64,000 nt of DNA from Immersiella caudata (GCA_030512335.1 JAULSU010000007.1:4091243-4155242), one strand, 5' to 3'. Counted from the stretch's first letter, positions 44,906-56,053 are shown. A program made the numbers and translations. The notes: generated from the letters alone by a model not told the origin.

Positions 44906-46466
44906 GTATCCTGGCGGGTATTTTGGCTGTGAGAATCGACCTGTTATTTTATTCGAACGATTCCTCCAGGAAAGCGCGTTACCAACGACATGTTACCTCC
45001 GGCGCAGCATGTGTTCATCTCGTAGGCGGCTTTGGGTCTCGGCGACAACTGGGCATCATCGCCTGCAACGGGGGGTTGGCATCGGTTCGATGCCAGCCTT
45101 AAGCGCCACGCCTTTAATTGGACATATGCTATGGAAGTGGGCCCCCTGTCATCGCCAGCTGGTCTGAGCTTCACATCTGTTCCAGCTTTTCCGCTTTCTC
45201 GAGGCAAAGTTATTGCTTTGATGCTACGCTAACAACGCGAGCTTCGCCTCTGGAGGTGTGGAAAAGACAAAATACTTCTCTCTCTTAAATAACCTCTACT
45301 ATCCGCGTTACTAACGCTACTTGCCATCTTTCTGAGAGCCGCGCTGGCTTGCCAGCAGACCTCCCTCACCGCGAATCCGGCCGTTGCGACTGTCGTCACC
45401 CTTCCCTCCGCTCGGCGACCATATCTGCTACGATCTTGCTGGGCACCCGCCGCCAAATCACATTAGAGTCGGCACTCATGATCATCCGCGAAGCAGCCTG
45501 TTACGCTGCCGATGTAGCCTTCCGCCGAGCTCTCTGGGACAGCAGAAGCATGGTGTCGTATCGCTTCTGCTCCTCCAGTGCTGCGGAACCATATTGCGTG
45601 GATTATTAATGGATTTGTTGATCTTCCCGTTTTTGTCTTTATGTGCCTTGTGGGAAACCTGCTCTTACTGATGGCACGATGGCCATCACCGCCAGGGGGA
45701 TCGCGCACGTAGCGTCTATCTGAGCCGGGCGAAGAGGATTTTTGTTCTAGATGGGATCAGCAAGGTCAGTTTAGGTCCTTGAGGAAATTTAGTCTTGAGC
45801 TGCCGTGTAGCTCCAACCCCGTGTGCCACCAAGGTCTGGCGTACTAAGCTCAGTGACACCGTTCCGCCCTCTGAAAAGCCTGCCGCGGCTTTTCCAAAGT
45901 AGCATCACAGCCGTCGGGGCAAATTCCTCCTAGTACATGCAAAGAGGAGGGGATATCAGCAGTTTGGGCTTCAATGCATGACTGAAAGCTACCCACTTGA
46001 GAGCATCATGGGGGTCGATGTCTGGTCCCGGTGGGGAGTACCAGTACATGGGAGGCAAAGATGGGGAGTTTATCGGGAGTAGCGAAAGCCTCCGGCCCGT
46101 CGATTTGCACCCCGGTCTCCCTCTGCGCGGGCCCTGGCACGCATGGCAGATGCGGACAGGCTGCACTCGACGTCCGAATTGCTCAGCGATTTCAAGCTAC
46201 TGCCAGACTTTCCCGATCTCGGATATCCGGTAGCGTTTCCAGGCCAGTCACCCAACCTTTATGCATGATGCGTAGCCAACGTGAGGGCCTGAGCGGTGTG
46301 GATCGGGCTTGGTAGTGGTTAGACGCACCACCTGGTGTGCCTTCGAGTTTGTAAACCCCCCCGGGTAAGGAGGGTACGCAGGTACGTGGCAAAGGAGACG
46401 ACTTCTCACCATACTCTACGAATCGGATCTTGAAGATGCGACGTAATCACGACTGCTAGGAGGGGG
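44906..46466. other. Gene-poor stretch, no gene recognised
   Basis: About 1.6 kb. It contains a perfect stem-loop at about 45077-45095 (TGGCATC arms, GGTTC loop) and several short frames of mixed quality. Parts (45030-45240) look weakly coding, but I cannot place them in a family. Confidence 0.35.
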
Positions 46467-46473
46467 TATAAAA
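46467..46473 (+). promoter_or_regulatory. TATA box without a clear gene
   Basis: TATAAAA in a G-rich context (GGGGTATAAAAGG), 128-134 bases before an ATG at 46601. Confidence 0.4.
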
Positions 46474-46600
46474 GGCCATAGGGTGCTGTTGTAAGTGATG
46501 ATAACCATTCCACCCCCTTCTCGTCATCATAAATCTCAATATCGACACGTATCGTCTAAACTTCACCAATATACTTGATATATATCACAACTCTCTCGTC

Positions 46601-46852
46601 ATGCCCTCGGCAAATACTGACCCCGGACGCGTCAAACATGACAATCTCCTACCCCTTCAGCAGCGGGCGAGTAGCTGCCCACCGGGCCGGAGAAGCCCTC
46701 ATGACAGAGGTACTCGGCGTATGAGAGCACCGTTGTCCGCCTTGGGAATGCTAACGGTGCGAGTTCAACGATCTCAGACACATCGCGCGATTACACCCAC
46801 AACTTCACGGGGGTGGGGGCGATGTTCCCCGATGGTCATTTCGGGGCGTTGA
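46601..46852 (+). CDS. Possible small gene, 83 residues, unknown
   Basis: First ATG after a strong TATA box. The frame is Arg/Pro-rich and has no signal peptide or motif. An internal 44-base GT...AG segment could be an intron that shortens the product. Low confidence; it may be a non-coding transcript. Confidence 0.25.
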   Translation: MPSANTDPGRVKHDNLLPLQQRASSCPPGRRSPHDRGTRRMRAPLSALGMLTVRVQRSQTHRAITPTTSRGWGRCSPMVISGR

Positions 46853-47282
46853 GCGGTGCCCAAGGCTCGGGGTACGCGCAAGAGTTGGAGCTTGACGATC
46901 TAGCCTGAGAGTGTGCTGGGGAGCACGAGCTGCAGTGCTCCCAAAGCAGGCTTCATGCGGCCGGCTGAGGCGCGGTAACGGCAAACGGGTGGAGTCAGGG
47001 ATTCGGAACGGGCTAGGAAACGAGAACAAATATAAATGGTTTTGTGGGCAAGCTGGTCAAACTCCCGAGTGAATGTGAGACAGAAGTGCGAGAAAACGAA
47101 AACGGCAGCAGCAGGTACATCGAGTGGACAGTAGGGACTCATTCTCGAGAATCGTTGGTAAAAGGGCGACCCAGTTCAGGTCATCTCCATTAGAAACTGA
47201 GGATTTCGTTTTGCGGGCACGACACCGACAGATCCGAGAGGGGCGCTGGGCATTGGCACCAGCTAGCTCTCGACCTGTGCTG
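46853..47282. other. Intergenic region
   Basis: No feature recognised; 3' flank of the zinc-cluster gene. Confidence 0.35.
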
Positions 47283-48122
47283 CTATGGGCGGCGATATTT
47301 ACACGACCGAACCTTGCCCCGTCGGACACACCTCGAGCAAGGCTTCTTCTTGTCGCAGCCCACCTTTCGCCTGCTGCATTCAAAGCAAGGCCGAGTGGGG
47401 GGTTGTGATGCAGTCGAAGGGGCGGTGTGCGGTAGGTCCTGCGGTGTGATGTGCTCTTTGTCCTGTCGGATCGCCGATGCCGATGTCGCGGGGGGTCGTG
47501 GTGCTGGTCGAGGCCTCTTCGCCTTTGGTCGGGCGCCTTGTGGGGCTGGGTGGTCTACCGCAAGCTCGTCGAGTGAGGGGTCGGGCGAGACGTTGTCGCG
47601 TTGAGATATTTGCGCTGGCGAGGACAGTGCGTCGGATAACGTTGAAGAAACAAGAATAGAGGCGGCATGTGCGGTTTGCGGAATCGGGGCGTGGCTCGGG
47701 GATGGAGAGGGGGAGGTTGAGGGGGAGCGTGACGGAGAGTGAACCTTCGGCCCGAACCCTGCCGGGTCGCTTGCAGGGTGGAACTTGATGATGATGCCCT
47801 TGCAAGCAAACATTTCGCTGTCGGGGACTTGCACGCATGGTGCTGCCCAGTCCAGCGTTCTCGCCTCGGGGAAGGACGATGTGAGCTCTTCGAGGCAGGC
47901 CGTGTGCTCGTCGACAAAGGCCTGGTCGATGCGCTTGTGTTCGACGACGCATTCGTACATGCGCTCGCTCATGGAAATCGTGGCTTCGTTTCTCCGAGCC
48001 TCGATTTCCTTGAGCCTGGCCTGGAAGCTGTCCATCAGAGCCAACGAAGGGTCGGCGCGGGCGCTGGCGTCGTGAAGCGGGGGAGAGAGGCCGGGGTCCC
48101 GCTTCATTGCTGGGGTTGACAT
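47283..48122 (-). CDS. Zn2Cys6 zinc-cluster protein with C-terminal DNA-binding motif
   Basis: Single exon, 279 residues, start ATG at 48122. The N-terminal third is helical and charged (about 25-95). A Ser/Pro-rich linker includes RSPSTSPSPSPS, and a basic Pro-rich stretch (KAKRPRPAPRP) precedes the zinc cluster. Cys246, 249, 256, 262, 265 and 274 fit C-x2-C-x6-C-x5-C-x2-C-x8-C of Gal4-type regulators. The protein ends five residues after the last Cys, whereas most fungal zinc-cluster factors carry the motif near the N-terminus with a large regulatory domain behind it. It is divergent to the Hsp70-like gene across a 637-base shared region. An extra 3' exon cannot be excluded. Confidence 0.8.
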   Translation of the reverse strand: MSTPAMKRDPGLSPPLHDASARADPSLALMDSFQARLKEIEARRNEATISMSERMYECVVEHKRIDQAFVDEHTACLEELTSSFPEARTLDWAAPCVQVPDSEMFACKGIIIKFHPASDPAGFGPKVHSPSRSPSTSPSPSPSHAPIPQTAHAASILVSSTLSDALSSPAQISQRDNVSPDPSLDELAVDHPAPQGARPKAKRPRPAPRPPATSASAIRQDKEHITPQDLPHTAPSTASQPPTRPCFECSRRKVGCDKKKPCSRCVRRGKVRSCKYRRP

Positions 48123-48759
48123 GATTGACAAGAGGGTCGGTTAAGAGCCGCAGCTGACTGGAAACAGGTGGCGCGGAGAAGCGAGGAGCGAAGACTTGGA
48201 AGTGGGAAGAAGAAGATGGCACCGCCTTGAGCTCACGGAAACGCGACCCAGTTGTCGGTTGCCCCGCTGGCGGGCAGAAAAAGAAAGCACGCCTGCATCT
48301 GATCCACCCTTCACCGAGGCGCCTGCCTTGGCATTCTGCCCACCCCGGAGCGGGCTGCCTTTCCGAGCGCTCGGGCCAAGCATAGTTGACCAATGGTTAA
48401 AGGCTGAAGTGGGCGCGAAAATGTTGGCCAGTCGGAAGAGGCCCGCGCAGAAGCCTCACCACAGTGTTTTGGGTTAGTCATCAACTGTGGGCCGGGGGGC
48501 AAGCCCTCTGAGACCCTGTCAGTCTCGGCCCGGGGGTGCTTGCTTCGGAGGGGTTGACCAGACCCATATCACGATTGTCACCTAACATGCCTCCGCGCCT
48601 CGCGTCTTTCCTTGTGCACCGCATTCCGTCTGAGGTTTTTTTTTTCTCCGAATTGGGCTGCTCAGGTCTCAGTGTTGGTGGGTTTGAGTCTGACCCGGTA
48701 CCGTCATCCCAGCGCCGCCCTCCATTCCCAGTCGCGACTCGGTCTCCGCGAGCCGCACG
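48123..48759. promoter_or_regulatory. Shared divergent promoter region
   Basis: 637 bases between the start codons of the zinc-cluster gene (minus) and the Hsp70-like gene (plus). It includes a T-run at 48638-48647. It probably carries both promoters; I found no palindromic CGG triplets that would mark an obvious zinc-cluster site. Confidence 0.4.
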
Positions 48760-51421
48760 ATGCCGAAAAAAATCGGAAAGCCCCAGTACCGCGCCGCTCG
48801 ACGACCACACCCCGGGCGGACCACCGGAACGACTGTCTCGAGCCCGTATGTTGCCGGTCTCATCCATCTTTCTCATTCTTCCCCAAAACCTTACTAACAC
48901 GCTCAAAAGATGCTGCGTGGGCATTGATATCGGCTCTCACCGCTCGCGCCTGTGTCTATCGGCCAACGGCTCCGAAATAATCGTCGAGAACAAGCACCAG
49001 CACAACCTCGACAACTCATACCCAGGCGATTTCCCCTCTAGCCTCTACGTATTTGACGACGACGACAACGACAGCGCCGGCAACGACAGGTCCGCTCATG
49101 CCGGCGTCCTGTACTCAGTCGAACGCGACTACCCAGAACGGTTATCCGTCTCAGCCAAGTACGTCTTCTACGCGCTTGCCGATGCCTCGGATACTCTCCT
49201 CCTGCAGTACCCGTTGGTGCGCGATATTGTCGACCGCAAGCACGACCCCAAGTTCAAGGCGCGCCTCCGGAACGCCATGGTCGCCCTCCTGTCCGTCCTC
49301 CGGGAGCGCGCCATGCCCATCATCCTCAACAAGAACTGGCACATTGCCAAGGTCGGGCTCACCATTCCCGTGCAGTGGACGTTGGAGTTTGAGGATGTAT
49401 ACCGCGACTTGGTATCCGAGGTCTTCGAGGTCAACCCTAACATCATCTACTTCTTTACCGAAACTGAGGCCTTGGCGCGCTACCTCTTTAAACACCATGC
49501 CTCTGAGATGGACCCCAACGAGGAGTATAACGCCATAATGTTTATAGATTTTGGCGGGCACAACATGGTAGGACCGGAGAGATGCCTGGCGCTATTTGTG
49601 CAAAAACTGACAGTTGGTGTCGCAGAATGGCTGCGTCTTTGGCGTGGCGCGGGACCCGGAGAATCCGGAGTGCAACAGCTTCTATCGGGTCGGAAGAGCA
49701 TTTGGTGAGGACAACCTAACATAACTACCATTCAAGGCTGCTCCTCCGTATTCTAACGCCGTGTGTTATCCTGTAGGCGCGGGGGGTGGTGCGGAACAAT
49801 GGGAGCACCATGTTGCTCAGTGGTTTTCGGCAGCCTGGTTTGGCCAGTTCCGCAGTGCAGCTCCCCCACAGTACCGCGAGAAGCTGCTCTCGGAATTTCG
49901 TCTCCAAAAGGGCAGGGAGGCCAACCTGCGAACACCAGTTGTCCTGGCTGGAATGCGGCCGGAGACTGGTTCCACTTGGCGACTTTCCATGAAACTGGAA
50001 GACATCGAGAACACTTGGCACATGGCCTTGGAGCGACCCCTGGAGACGGTTCGGCGCGAGCTTAGGTGTCTGGCTCGAATGGTCCAGAGCGGCTACGTCA
50101 CGAAGCCGCTTGTTGTCGTCTCCGGCGGGACGGCCCGAAACCCGGCCGTCAAATCTCGGATGGCGGCCCTCTGCCAAAAGCACAACGTCCCTCTTGCGTT
50201 CACAGACGACTTTTACGTCGGCATTTCTTACAAGTAAGCATCGTATCTCGTCTCTGTTTTTTTACTTTACATCTCGTCGGGTGAAGTAAGCCAAGTCACC
50301 AACTGCTCAACGCGGTATCCAGTTTTTTTGCAGCTTCAACTCTCCCCCTGTTGTTTACTTGCCCCTTTTCCCCGCATGCCAGATAGCAAAGCAAATCCTC
50401 CGACTAACGGTCGTTTGCATATCCGCAGCTCCGCTAAAGTCGCCAAAGCCGCTGCCTACGTCGTCGGTGAGACCCTCACCGTCGAGCAGTTCTTCCAACG
50501 CGGTGCCGCCATCGGAATCCAAATGAAGCAGTCTCCCGAACAGGGAAAACCCACCAAGGCGCCCATACCTTGGGATGACTCGGGAGCATTACTGCTGAAT
50601 CTCGTGAGTCGACACAACCCCTCTCCGTACCGCCGCGGACGGGCACTGGGCTGACCCTCACGGTGATGCAGCGCGGGCGGCCCACAGTCGAGCTCCCCGC
50701 TGTTCGATATAAAGACGAGTTTCAGCTGGTCTGCGACCCCTTCTTCGAGAGACTCCCTGACGACGAGCGGAAACGTGTCGCAGCGAAGCTCAGCTACGAT
50801 CTCATATACCTGGGGAAGCGAAGACAAGGCGGATGGCGCTTTAGGCTGTCCCTCGAGGGGTCTGGCGACGACATGTGGCTTACTCTCCAACAAGAACACC
50901 GGCAAAGACGGGACATGCCCTGGGAGATCAAGAAGACGCTGCGTCTGCCGCTGTACTTTGATGGGAACAGCGGGTGCGTTCAGGTGGGTGAGAGAAACAA
51001 GACCATCCAGGAGCTCAACCTCGGTCTGCCCCCTCAACCCAACGAGCTGGGCGAGGTGGAGGAGGGTGCATCCACAGACGAGTCAGACCAAGAAGTAGAT
51101 TCCGAATGTGGCTCGATATTGGTCCGCGACCCGACTGCTTCTAGCCCGGAGCCAGACACCTCCAGCGAGAGCTCAGGAGAGGAGAACGACGGAAGCTTCG
51201 CGGAGTGTTCTACAGGGCATCCTCGGCTTGGGGGTAGCGCGGCCGAGATCGACGGCCTGCCCAAAGTGCAGCAAGAAAACGAGATTTGGGAGTTTCGTGG
51301 GTTGCCATCGCTACCGAGGGCTGTGAGCGATCTGGTTCCCCCGGACCGTAAAAGACACCGGTCAGAGCCGTATCAGCAGTCATGGAAGCGGAGGAGGGCG
51401 ACGAAAGATTGTGCAAGTTGA
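48760..51421 (+). CDS. Hsp70-like actin-fold ATPase (fungal type)
   Basis: Six exons (48760-48845, 48910-49567, 49626-49704, 49777-50233, 50429-50603, 50672-51421) give 734 residues. The actin/Hsp70 nucleotide site is visible: phosphate-1 motif VGIDIGSHRSRL (32-43), phosphate-2 motif IDFGGH (241-246) and adenosine motif VVVSGGTARNPAVK with Gly391-Gly392. In place of a normal Hsp70 substrate domain, the C-terminus ends in an acidic Ser/Glu-rich segment and a basic cluster (PDRKRHRSE, WKRRRATKD) that looks like a nuclear-localisation signal. This matches the HSPA12-like or orphan fungal Hsp70 group, not a housekeeping chaperone. The start at 48760 was chosen because its exon ends at a GTATGT donor with a CTAAC branch point downstream. 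All phases agree. Function unknown. Confidence 0.85.
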
Positions 51422-52643
51422 CGATGGAGACTGCCACCATGTCACCCATAAGTAGTATAGGAGATGAGGTTCATCATCAATGATTCTCATTTTATCATCA
51501 GTTCCTTTTAGACAGCATAATTTCTGCTTTAGCGTACATCAAATGGCTGCAGTTCACTTCCTCCTTCACAATCACAAACACTCAAGTGAGTGAGCAGCAC
51601 AGCTCCCGACCGCAGGCGACGGTGCAGGCGCGACTGTGTCGTGTGTCACCAAAGCGAGTCATGGTCAAAAAAAAAGAAAAAAGATCGGCCATGTCAGCCA
51701 ACAGCGCTGCGACAGGTTTGGCTCCACAATGCAGCCGCTCAAGCCCGGGCCCTCACCGGTGAGGCCGGGTCGCAGCTGGGCTTGGCCACTATTATTGGCT
51801 AGGTGTGAGACAGTGGAGATGGCGCCTTGTGCATTTCGAGGTTAGACAGGCCAGGAAATGTGACATATCGTAGATAAATACCTGCAGAATTTCCCGCCCG
51901 ACTTCATGATGCAGACCGTGCAGGCCAACCGCGACAAGCCCCCAAGCTGCGGACATGGGACGAGTGTGAACGAAGCTGTCTGAGTTTTACATCAAGACGC
52001 TCTCAAGCCAATCGGTTGATGCGGGCCCACACAAACATGTTACTCTGCAGCAGGGTGTCCCTGTTCCCGTTGGCCGGCCCGGCAAGGTCACGCTATGTCC
52101 ACGGGGAGGGTGAGGGGGGGGGGGGGGGGGGGGTGGATGCCGTAATTGGCTGGGGGTAATTGCCGAAATTTGGGAGGCGCCTACGGCGTAGGCAACATTG
52201 CGCATTCTTGCCAGGCTGAGAAGTCACCGTATGCTACCGTCTTATTGACCTGGCAAATTCTCAGCGTTTACAGGAGTCCTATCTTGAGCGTTTATAAGAC
52301 GCGGTGACGGCTGAACTACGCGGGTAGATAAGCGCGCCTCGCGGCTACCTAGACTTCCAAAGGTAACTCTATGCTCTGTATTTTATGGGACTTGCGAATA
52401 GCCGTTTAGGACTGAGGCAGCAGGTTTAGTAGTTTCTCCGTTTATGCCTGAGTTAGCTGATAACCCTTTTTTCTTGTTTCAAGATGAAGTGGGAAATCAC
52501 CCCGGTCTTGACGCCCCACAACCAGTCGAGCGTCGTTGATACATGGGGCAGAACAGGGAGTTTGTCATCTGGACAGGAGGTCGGACCGAGGCGGGCGTCG
52601 AACTCCGTGTGTCACACACTGTAAGTGCCAAGCTGTGACGACC
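51422..52643. other. Intergenic region with a G homopolymer
   Basis: About 1.2 kb without a supported gene. A run of 20 G occupies 52114-52133. Confidence 0.4.
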
Positions 52644-52759
52644 TGTCGGGAACACTGCACTCTGGATTCGGTGGATGTGATGGAAGGTGTAATTGCTTGG
52701 TTCTGCTCCTCCCTATTTATAGACCAATTCGTAGGATTCAGCTTTGTCAACGCCGTGGC
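52644..52759 (-). mobile_element. Short inverted-repeat element B, truncated copy 5
   Basis: Begins TGTCGGGAACACTGCAC and follows element B through the TATAGACCAATTCGTAGGATTC block to GCCGTGGC. It is then broken off exactly where repeat A copy 2 begins (TGTATTACGACC at 52760). The lost half is not found after the repeat. Confidence 0.6.
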
Positions 52760-53060
52760 TGTATTACGACCTATGCCTGTCGACGTGCGGTCAGCAGGGT
52801 CGTTGGAAGGGTGAGGTGAGAGAGAGAGGAGTTATACGGAAATAAGTCCTTACAGACGGGTGGTTCACTGGTCAATGTTCGTATGTCACTATAAGTAGAG
52901 CAACAGACAGGTTGTTGGTACAGTAGGACACAATCGAAGAGGGTTCAATTGACGAGCGAATACTTGCGTGAGGACCAAGGGAAGGTTCCTCACAACAGGC
53001 GTACTACTGTAGCTATCTATAATGCGGACGGGGCGTTGCAACTTGTACCCCTGCTCACTG
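52760..53060 (+). repeat. LTR-like repeat A, copy 2
   Basis: Matches copies 1 and 3 over about 280 bases, starting TGTATTACGACC and passing CCTGTCGAC, GTCCTTACAGAC, GCGAATACTTGCGTGAGGA and GCTATCTATAA to CTTGTACCCCTGCTCACTG. It lies inside element B copy 5. Confidence 0.65.
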
Positions 53061-54431
53061 TGCTCACTGGCTCCCCGCGATGAGCACGTTGAGCAGTTCG
53101 CGGCGTGCTCACTGCGCTCATCGTCCTTGCCCGATGATCACGATGAGCACACAAGCAAGTCTTCCTGGTAAACCCAGCCGCGGTCCCGTCACGGTGAGTG
53201 GCCAAGTCCCTTGGAAGGAGGTCGTGACACGTTTCCCAGTTGTACTGGCCTGTGGAATGCAGCGTATATCTTCCTCGCGCTGGCAAATGAAGGGAAGACT
53301 GAAAATTGAAGTCAAAGGTGTGCTGAGAGCGGGCGAAGAAGCTTTGGTGGCCGCTGGGCATCGTTATAGCGCAGATAGTGAAGTACGCGTGCTGGAACAC
53401 CTGGCCCACGTGTTCGCTTCTCTTTCCCAGTCGCTCAGGTCGGGCGGGTCCCAGATGATGCAGAGTGCATCAATCCAGACATAACGTACGGATAGGGCCC
53501 TACAGACCGTGATAGCGTCTTCCATAACGGCCGACATATTGTGGGTAGGAATGGCACGCAGTCTATCGTGTAAATTGGACGGCTCGGTTTTGGTCTGAGA
53601 AGAAGCGTCTGCCTTGTTTCTCCAGCAGTAACTTAGTGCAGCATATTGAATGGGTTCTGTGTTACCTGCAGCACTGATTAAATCAGCTGTGATGACAATG
53701 TGTGGGTGATTGTCAGGGTCTGTTCCGATGTCGAGCAGTGTGGTGGTAAGAAGGACATCTTCGACGGTGGATGACAGTCTGTTGAGCAGGACTCTAGAGC
53801 GTATTGGAGGAATGAAAAGTTTTGAGGACAAAGTGTTTCTGGCCAAGGTGTGGCGTGTAGGCCAAAACAGTCAGCGGTTGTATCCATCTGACCTAGGCAC
53901 TGAATCTTAGTTACCTCAGATAACAAAGATAGTAAATCGCAGACGTGTTCATAACGATATATACCTGTGCGGGAGTAGACACTGAAGTGAAGAGTGCAAA
54001 CCACCCTATCCTGGGCTTTATAGACTTCGGCGATCAATGCCTGAAGTCCTTCCTCATCTAATTTTGCCCAAGCACGGAATCACCAGGCATAAGCAAGAAA
54101 GATAGGAACCTTTTCTTGACTCCCTAGAACCTGAATGTTTGCTCGTAGGAAGGCAGCGCAGAGAAAGCCGTAAAAGCCGCAACCTACTGCAGTTGACTTG
54201 GTCAAGGTGGGAAAGTCGGGGAAAGAATCGGTTCGCTGTTGGGGCATCAGGAGTTTGAGAACTCCTGGTGGAAACTTCATGACACTTTCCCTGGTAAACT
54301 TTCAGCATCGGTGTCCCCATGTCTGAAGCCCCCATAAAACCGCCGCAACCTTCATCGTTGAAGCGTAAGCGTTCAACGTTGGCACACAGTCCTGACGCTT
54401 CCCGGAGTGCGGAGTCAGGGGTAGGCGACAT
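53061..54431 (-). pseudogene. HET-domain gene, pseudogenised and truncated
   Basis: The minus strand starts at the ATG at 54431 and carries HET hallmarks: YAALSYCW (about 53645), RYVWIDALCII (about 53470-53502), QVFQHAYFTICA and, near 53165, RGWVYQEDLL. The frame is broken by an apparent one-base insertion near 54288, an in-frame TGA near 54086, an apparent one-base deletion near 53394, and a further frame change between about 53250 and 53180. An intron between about 53909 and 53845 keeps usable splice sites. The C-terminal half of the protein is missing, because the locus runs into the tail of repeat A copy 2. It is a different paralogue from the intact HET gene at 35990. Confidence 0.75.
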
Positions 54432-54499
54432 GGTGGCCGGAGGGGCGACTGCAGTCTTTCTCCTAAATAAACCAGGTCTTCTAATTAAGCTGTAGAAAT

Positions 54500-55262
54500 A
54501 ACCTTAAAAGATCTAGCTCTTTTTACACTAGTACTTTTCCATTATATAGGTTAGATCCCACTCTTTATTATGTCGGTAAGTAACGTACTGCCTTTGATGA
54601 TGGCCTCCTTTTACCCATGTCTTATCCGTCTGTAGAATCTCTTTCCACTACTTTAGCATTTAGGAGAGGTGTTTTTAGCCCATTTTAAACGTGTTTAATG
54701 GCTTTTCTTAGACAGTGGAGGCTTCTCATAAGCGATCGACGATAAAAACTAAAGCGATAAAGGGCTTTTATAATAGCCCACAATTTAAAGATTACCGAAA
54801 AGAGGACTGTTAAGAGTTTGAGAAACGTTATTTTTCGGTTTTTCTACTCATGTAAACAAATTCGACTAATTCTTCCTTTTGTGTAGGTGAAAGGAGTTTA
54901 GGCTGGCTAGGTAATTTCTTTAACTCTTTTTTTTCAAATCGCTTGCTAGATTTACACTTGTGAAAAGAAGGGGAGACGTCTGTGGATTTCGGCCTTAGAA
55001 GGCTGGTGTCGAAATAGAGCGTACAGATACAAGTATAGTTAGCGAGGGTTAGTTGCTTGACTCCAGTGGTACCTTTTGGGCGAGCTATCGTGAATATGAT
55101 AATTTGGAGTGTAAAATAACAGAATTTGGAGCCAAAAGGCGCCCCACAGGTACATGACAGGGGGTATTTTATTTTTGCAAGAAACCACAGTACGGCCCCA
55201 CACTCATGGCCATGGTCCACACATGGTCCACACTGAGGACAATGGTCCACACTGAGGACCAT
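54500..55262 (-). pseudogene. Decayed Tc1/mariner-type transposase fragment in an AT-rich stretch
   Basis: From about 54910 the minus strand reads LSPTQKEELVEFVYMSRKTE, like the N-terminal helix-turn-helix of fungal Tc1-type transposases. Downstream, in shifted frames broken by stops, remnants run from a RYVALRKPP-like and K-ARL-WA-like region to the block around WT-E-W--ILWTDETWV and a GGHH--QYVT--NKEWDL-like segment (about 54530-54570). The region 54480-54860 is markedly AT-rich compared with its neighbours, as expected after repeat-induced point mutation. The C-terminal half is absent. Confidence 0.5.
55211..55262 (+). repeat. Tandem repeat of a TGGTCCACACTGAGGAC unit
   Basis: Two near-perfect head-to-tail units of about 20 bases (AATGGTCCACACTGAGGAC), preceded by two shorter ATGGTCCACAC units. 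Confidence 0.55.
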
Positions 55263-55547
55263 GCCCCACTCTCCGGGCAGTTAGTGCACGCTTATTTGCG
55301 CACGGGCTACGTCCCAGCGTTTATAAACACCCCTAACCAAGCATCTCTCGATACTTCTCATTCAAAATTATCACCTTCACCTATCAATTTCAGATGTCCC
55401 ACGCACGTGCGCAGATCGCCAAGCATCTTTTCTTCGCTTATCCACCGATATCTGATATCTCATTTACAAGTTTATCATCCCCATAATCTTAACCACCATT
55501 TTTCCAGATAATAATGATCTGGTTAATCTCTGTCGCAAAGCACGAAG

Positions 55548-55760
55548 TGTCAGTGGGCTTCCGATCAGCACAGCTGGCTGGGTGCCTGGCACTGCTTGAA
55601 TGCCAGTCAGCCTCAGCCATAGTGTTGACGAGGCTGAATCCTACGAATTGGCTTATAAAGAAGGAGGCTCTGGCTTTCGGCCAGAACCTCAACAAGCCAC
55701 CCAATCAAGCTGTTGCAACCCACAAAATTCCGTCAAATCCAGAGTGCGGTGTTTCTGATA
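55548..55760 (+). mobile_element. Short inverted-repeat element B, copy 3
   Basis: TGTCAG at the left and TTTCTGATA at the right bound 213 bases. It is diverged, with the central hairpin reading AGGCTCTGGC-TTTCG-GCCAGAACCT. Confidence 0.65.
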
Positions 55761-55821
55761 GAAGCAACGTTGTGGCTAGGAAGTGGTGGCTCCAGGTGCA
55801 GGGTACCTAAGTGGCTGCAGG

Positions 55822-56053
55822 TGTTAGAAAGCGGGTTCAGGGGCCCTGGCTTTCGGTCAGCGAAGCTGACTGAATGCCTAGCACTGCCTGAACGCCAGTC
55901 AGCCTCAGACATGGTGCTAACGAAGCTGAATCCTACGGTTTTGTCTACAAAGAAGGAGGTTCTGGCTTTCAGCCAGAACCTCAACAAGCAATACAATCAA
56001 GCCATTGCAACCCACATCATTTCCACCCATTCCAAGGTGCAGTGTTTCTGACA
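55822..56053 (+). mobile_element. Short inverted-repeat element B, copy 4
   Basis: TGTTAGAAA to TTTCTGACA, 232 bases, in the same orientation as copy 3 and only 61 bases after it. It has an intact AGGTTCTGGC-TTTCA-GCCAGAACCT hairpin. Confidence 0.72.

Noticed and set aside
45070..45100. Hairpin with GGTTC loop resembling a tRNA T-arm
   Set aside because: The loop and stem lengths are wrong for a T-arm and no cloverleaf partner is present.
47380..48393. 337-codon frame antisense/alternative to the zinc-cluster gene
   Set aside because: It overlaps the zinc-cluster frame, is Arg/Pro/Ser-rich and lacks motifs; the Cys pattern favours the other frame.
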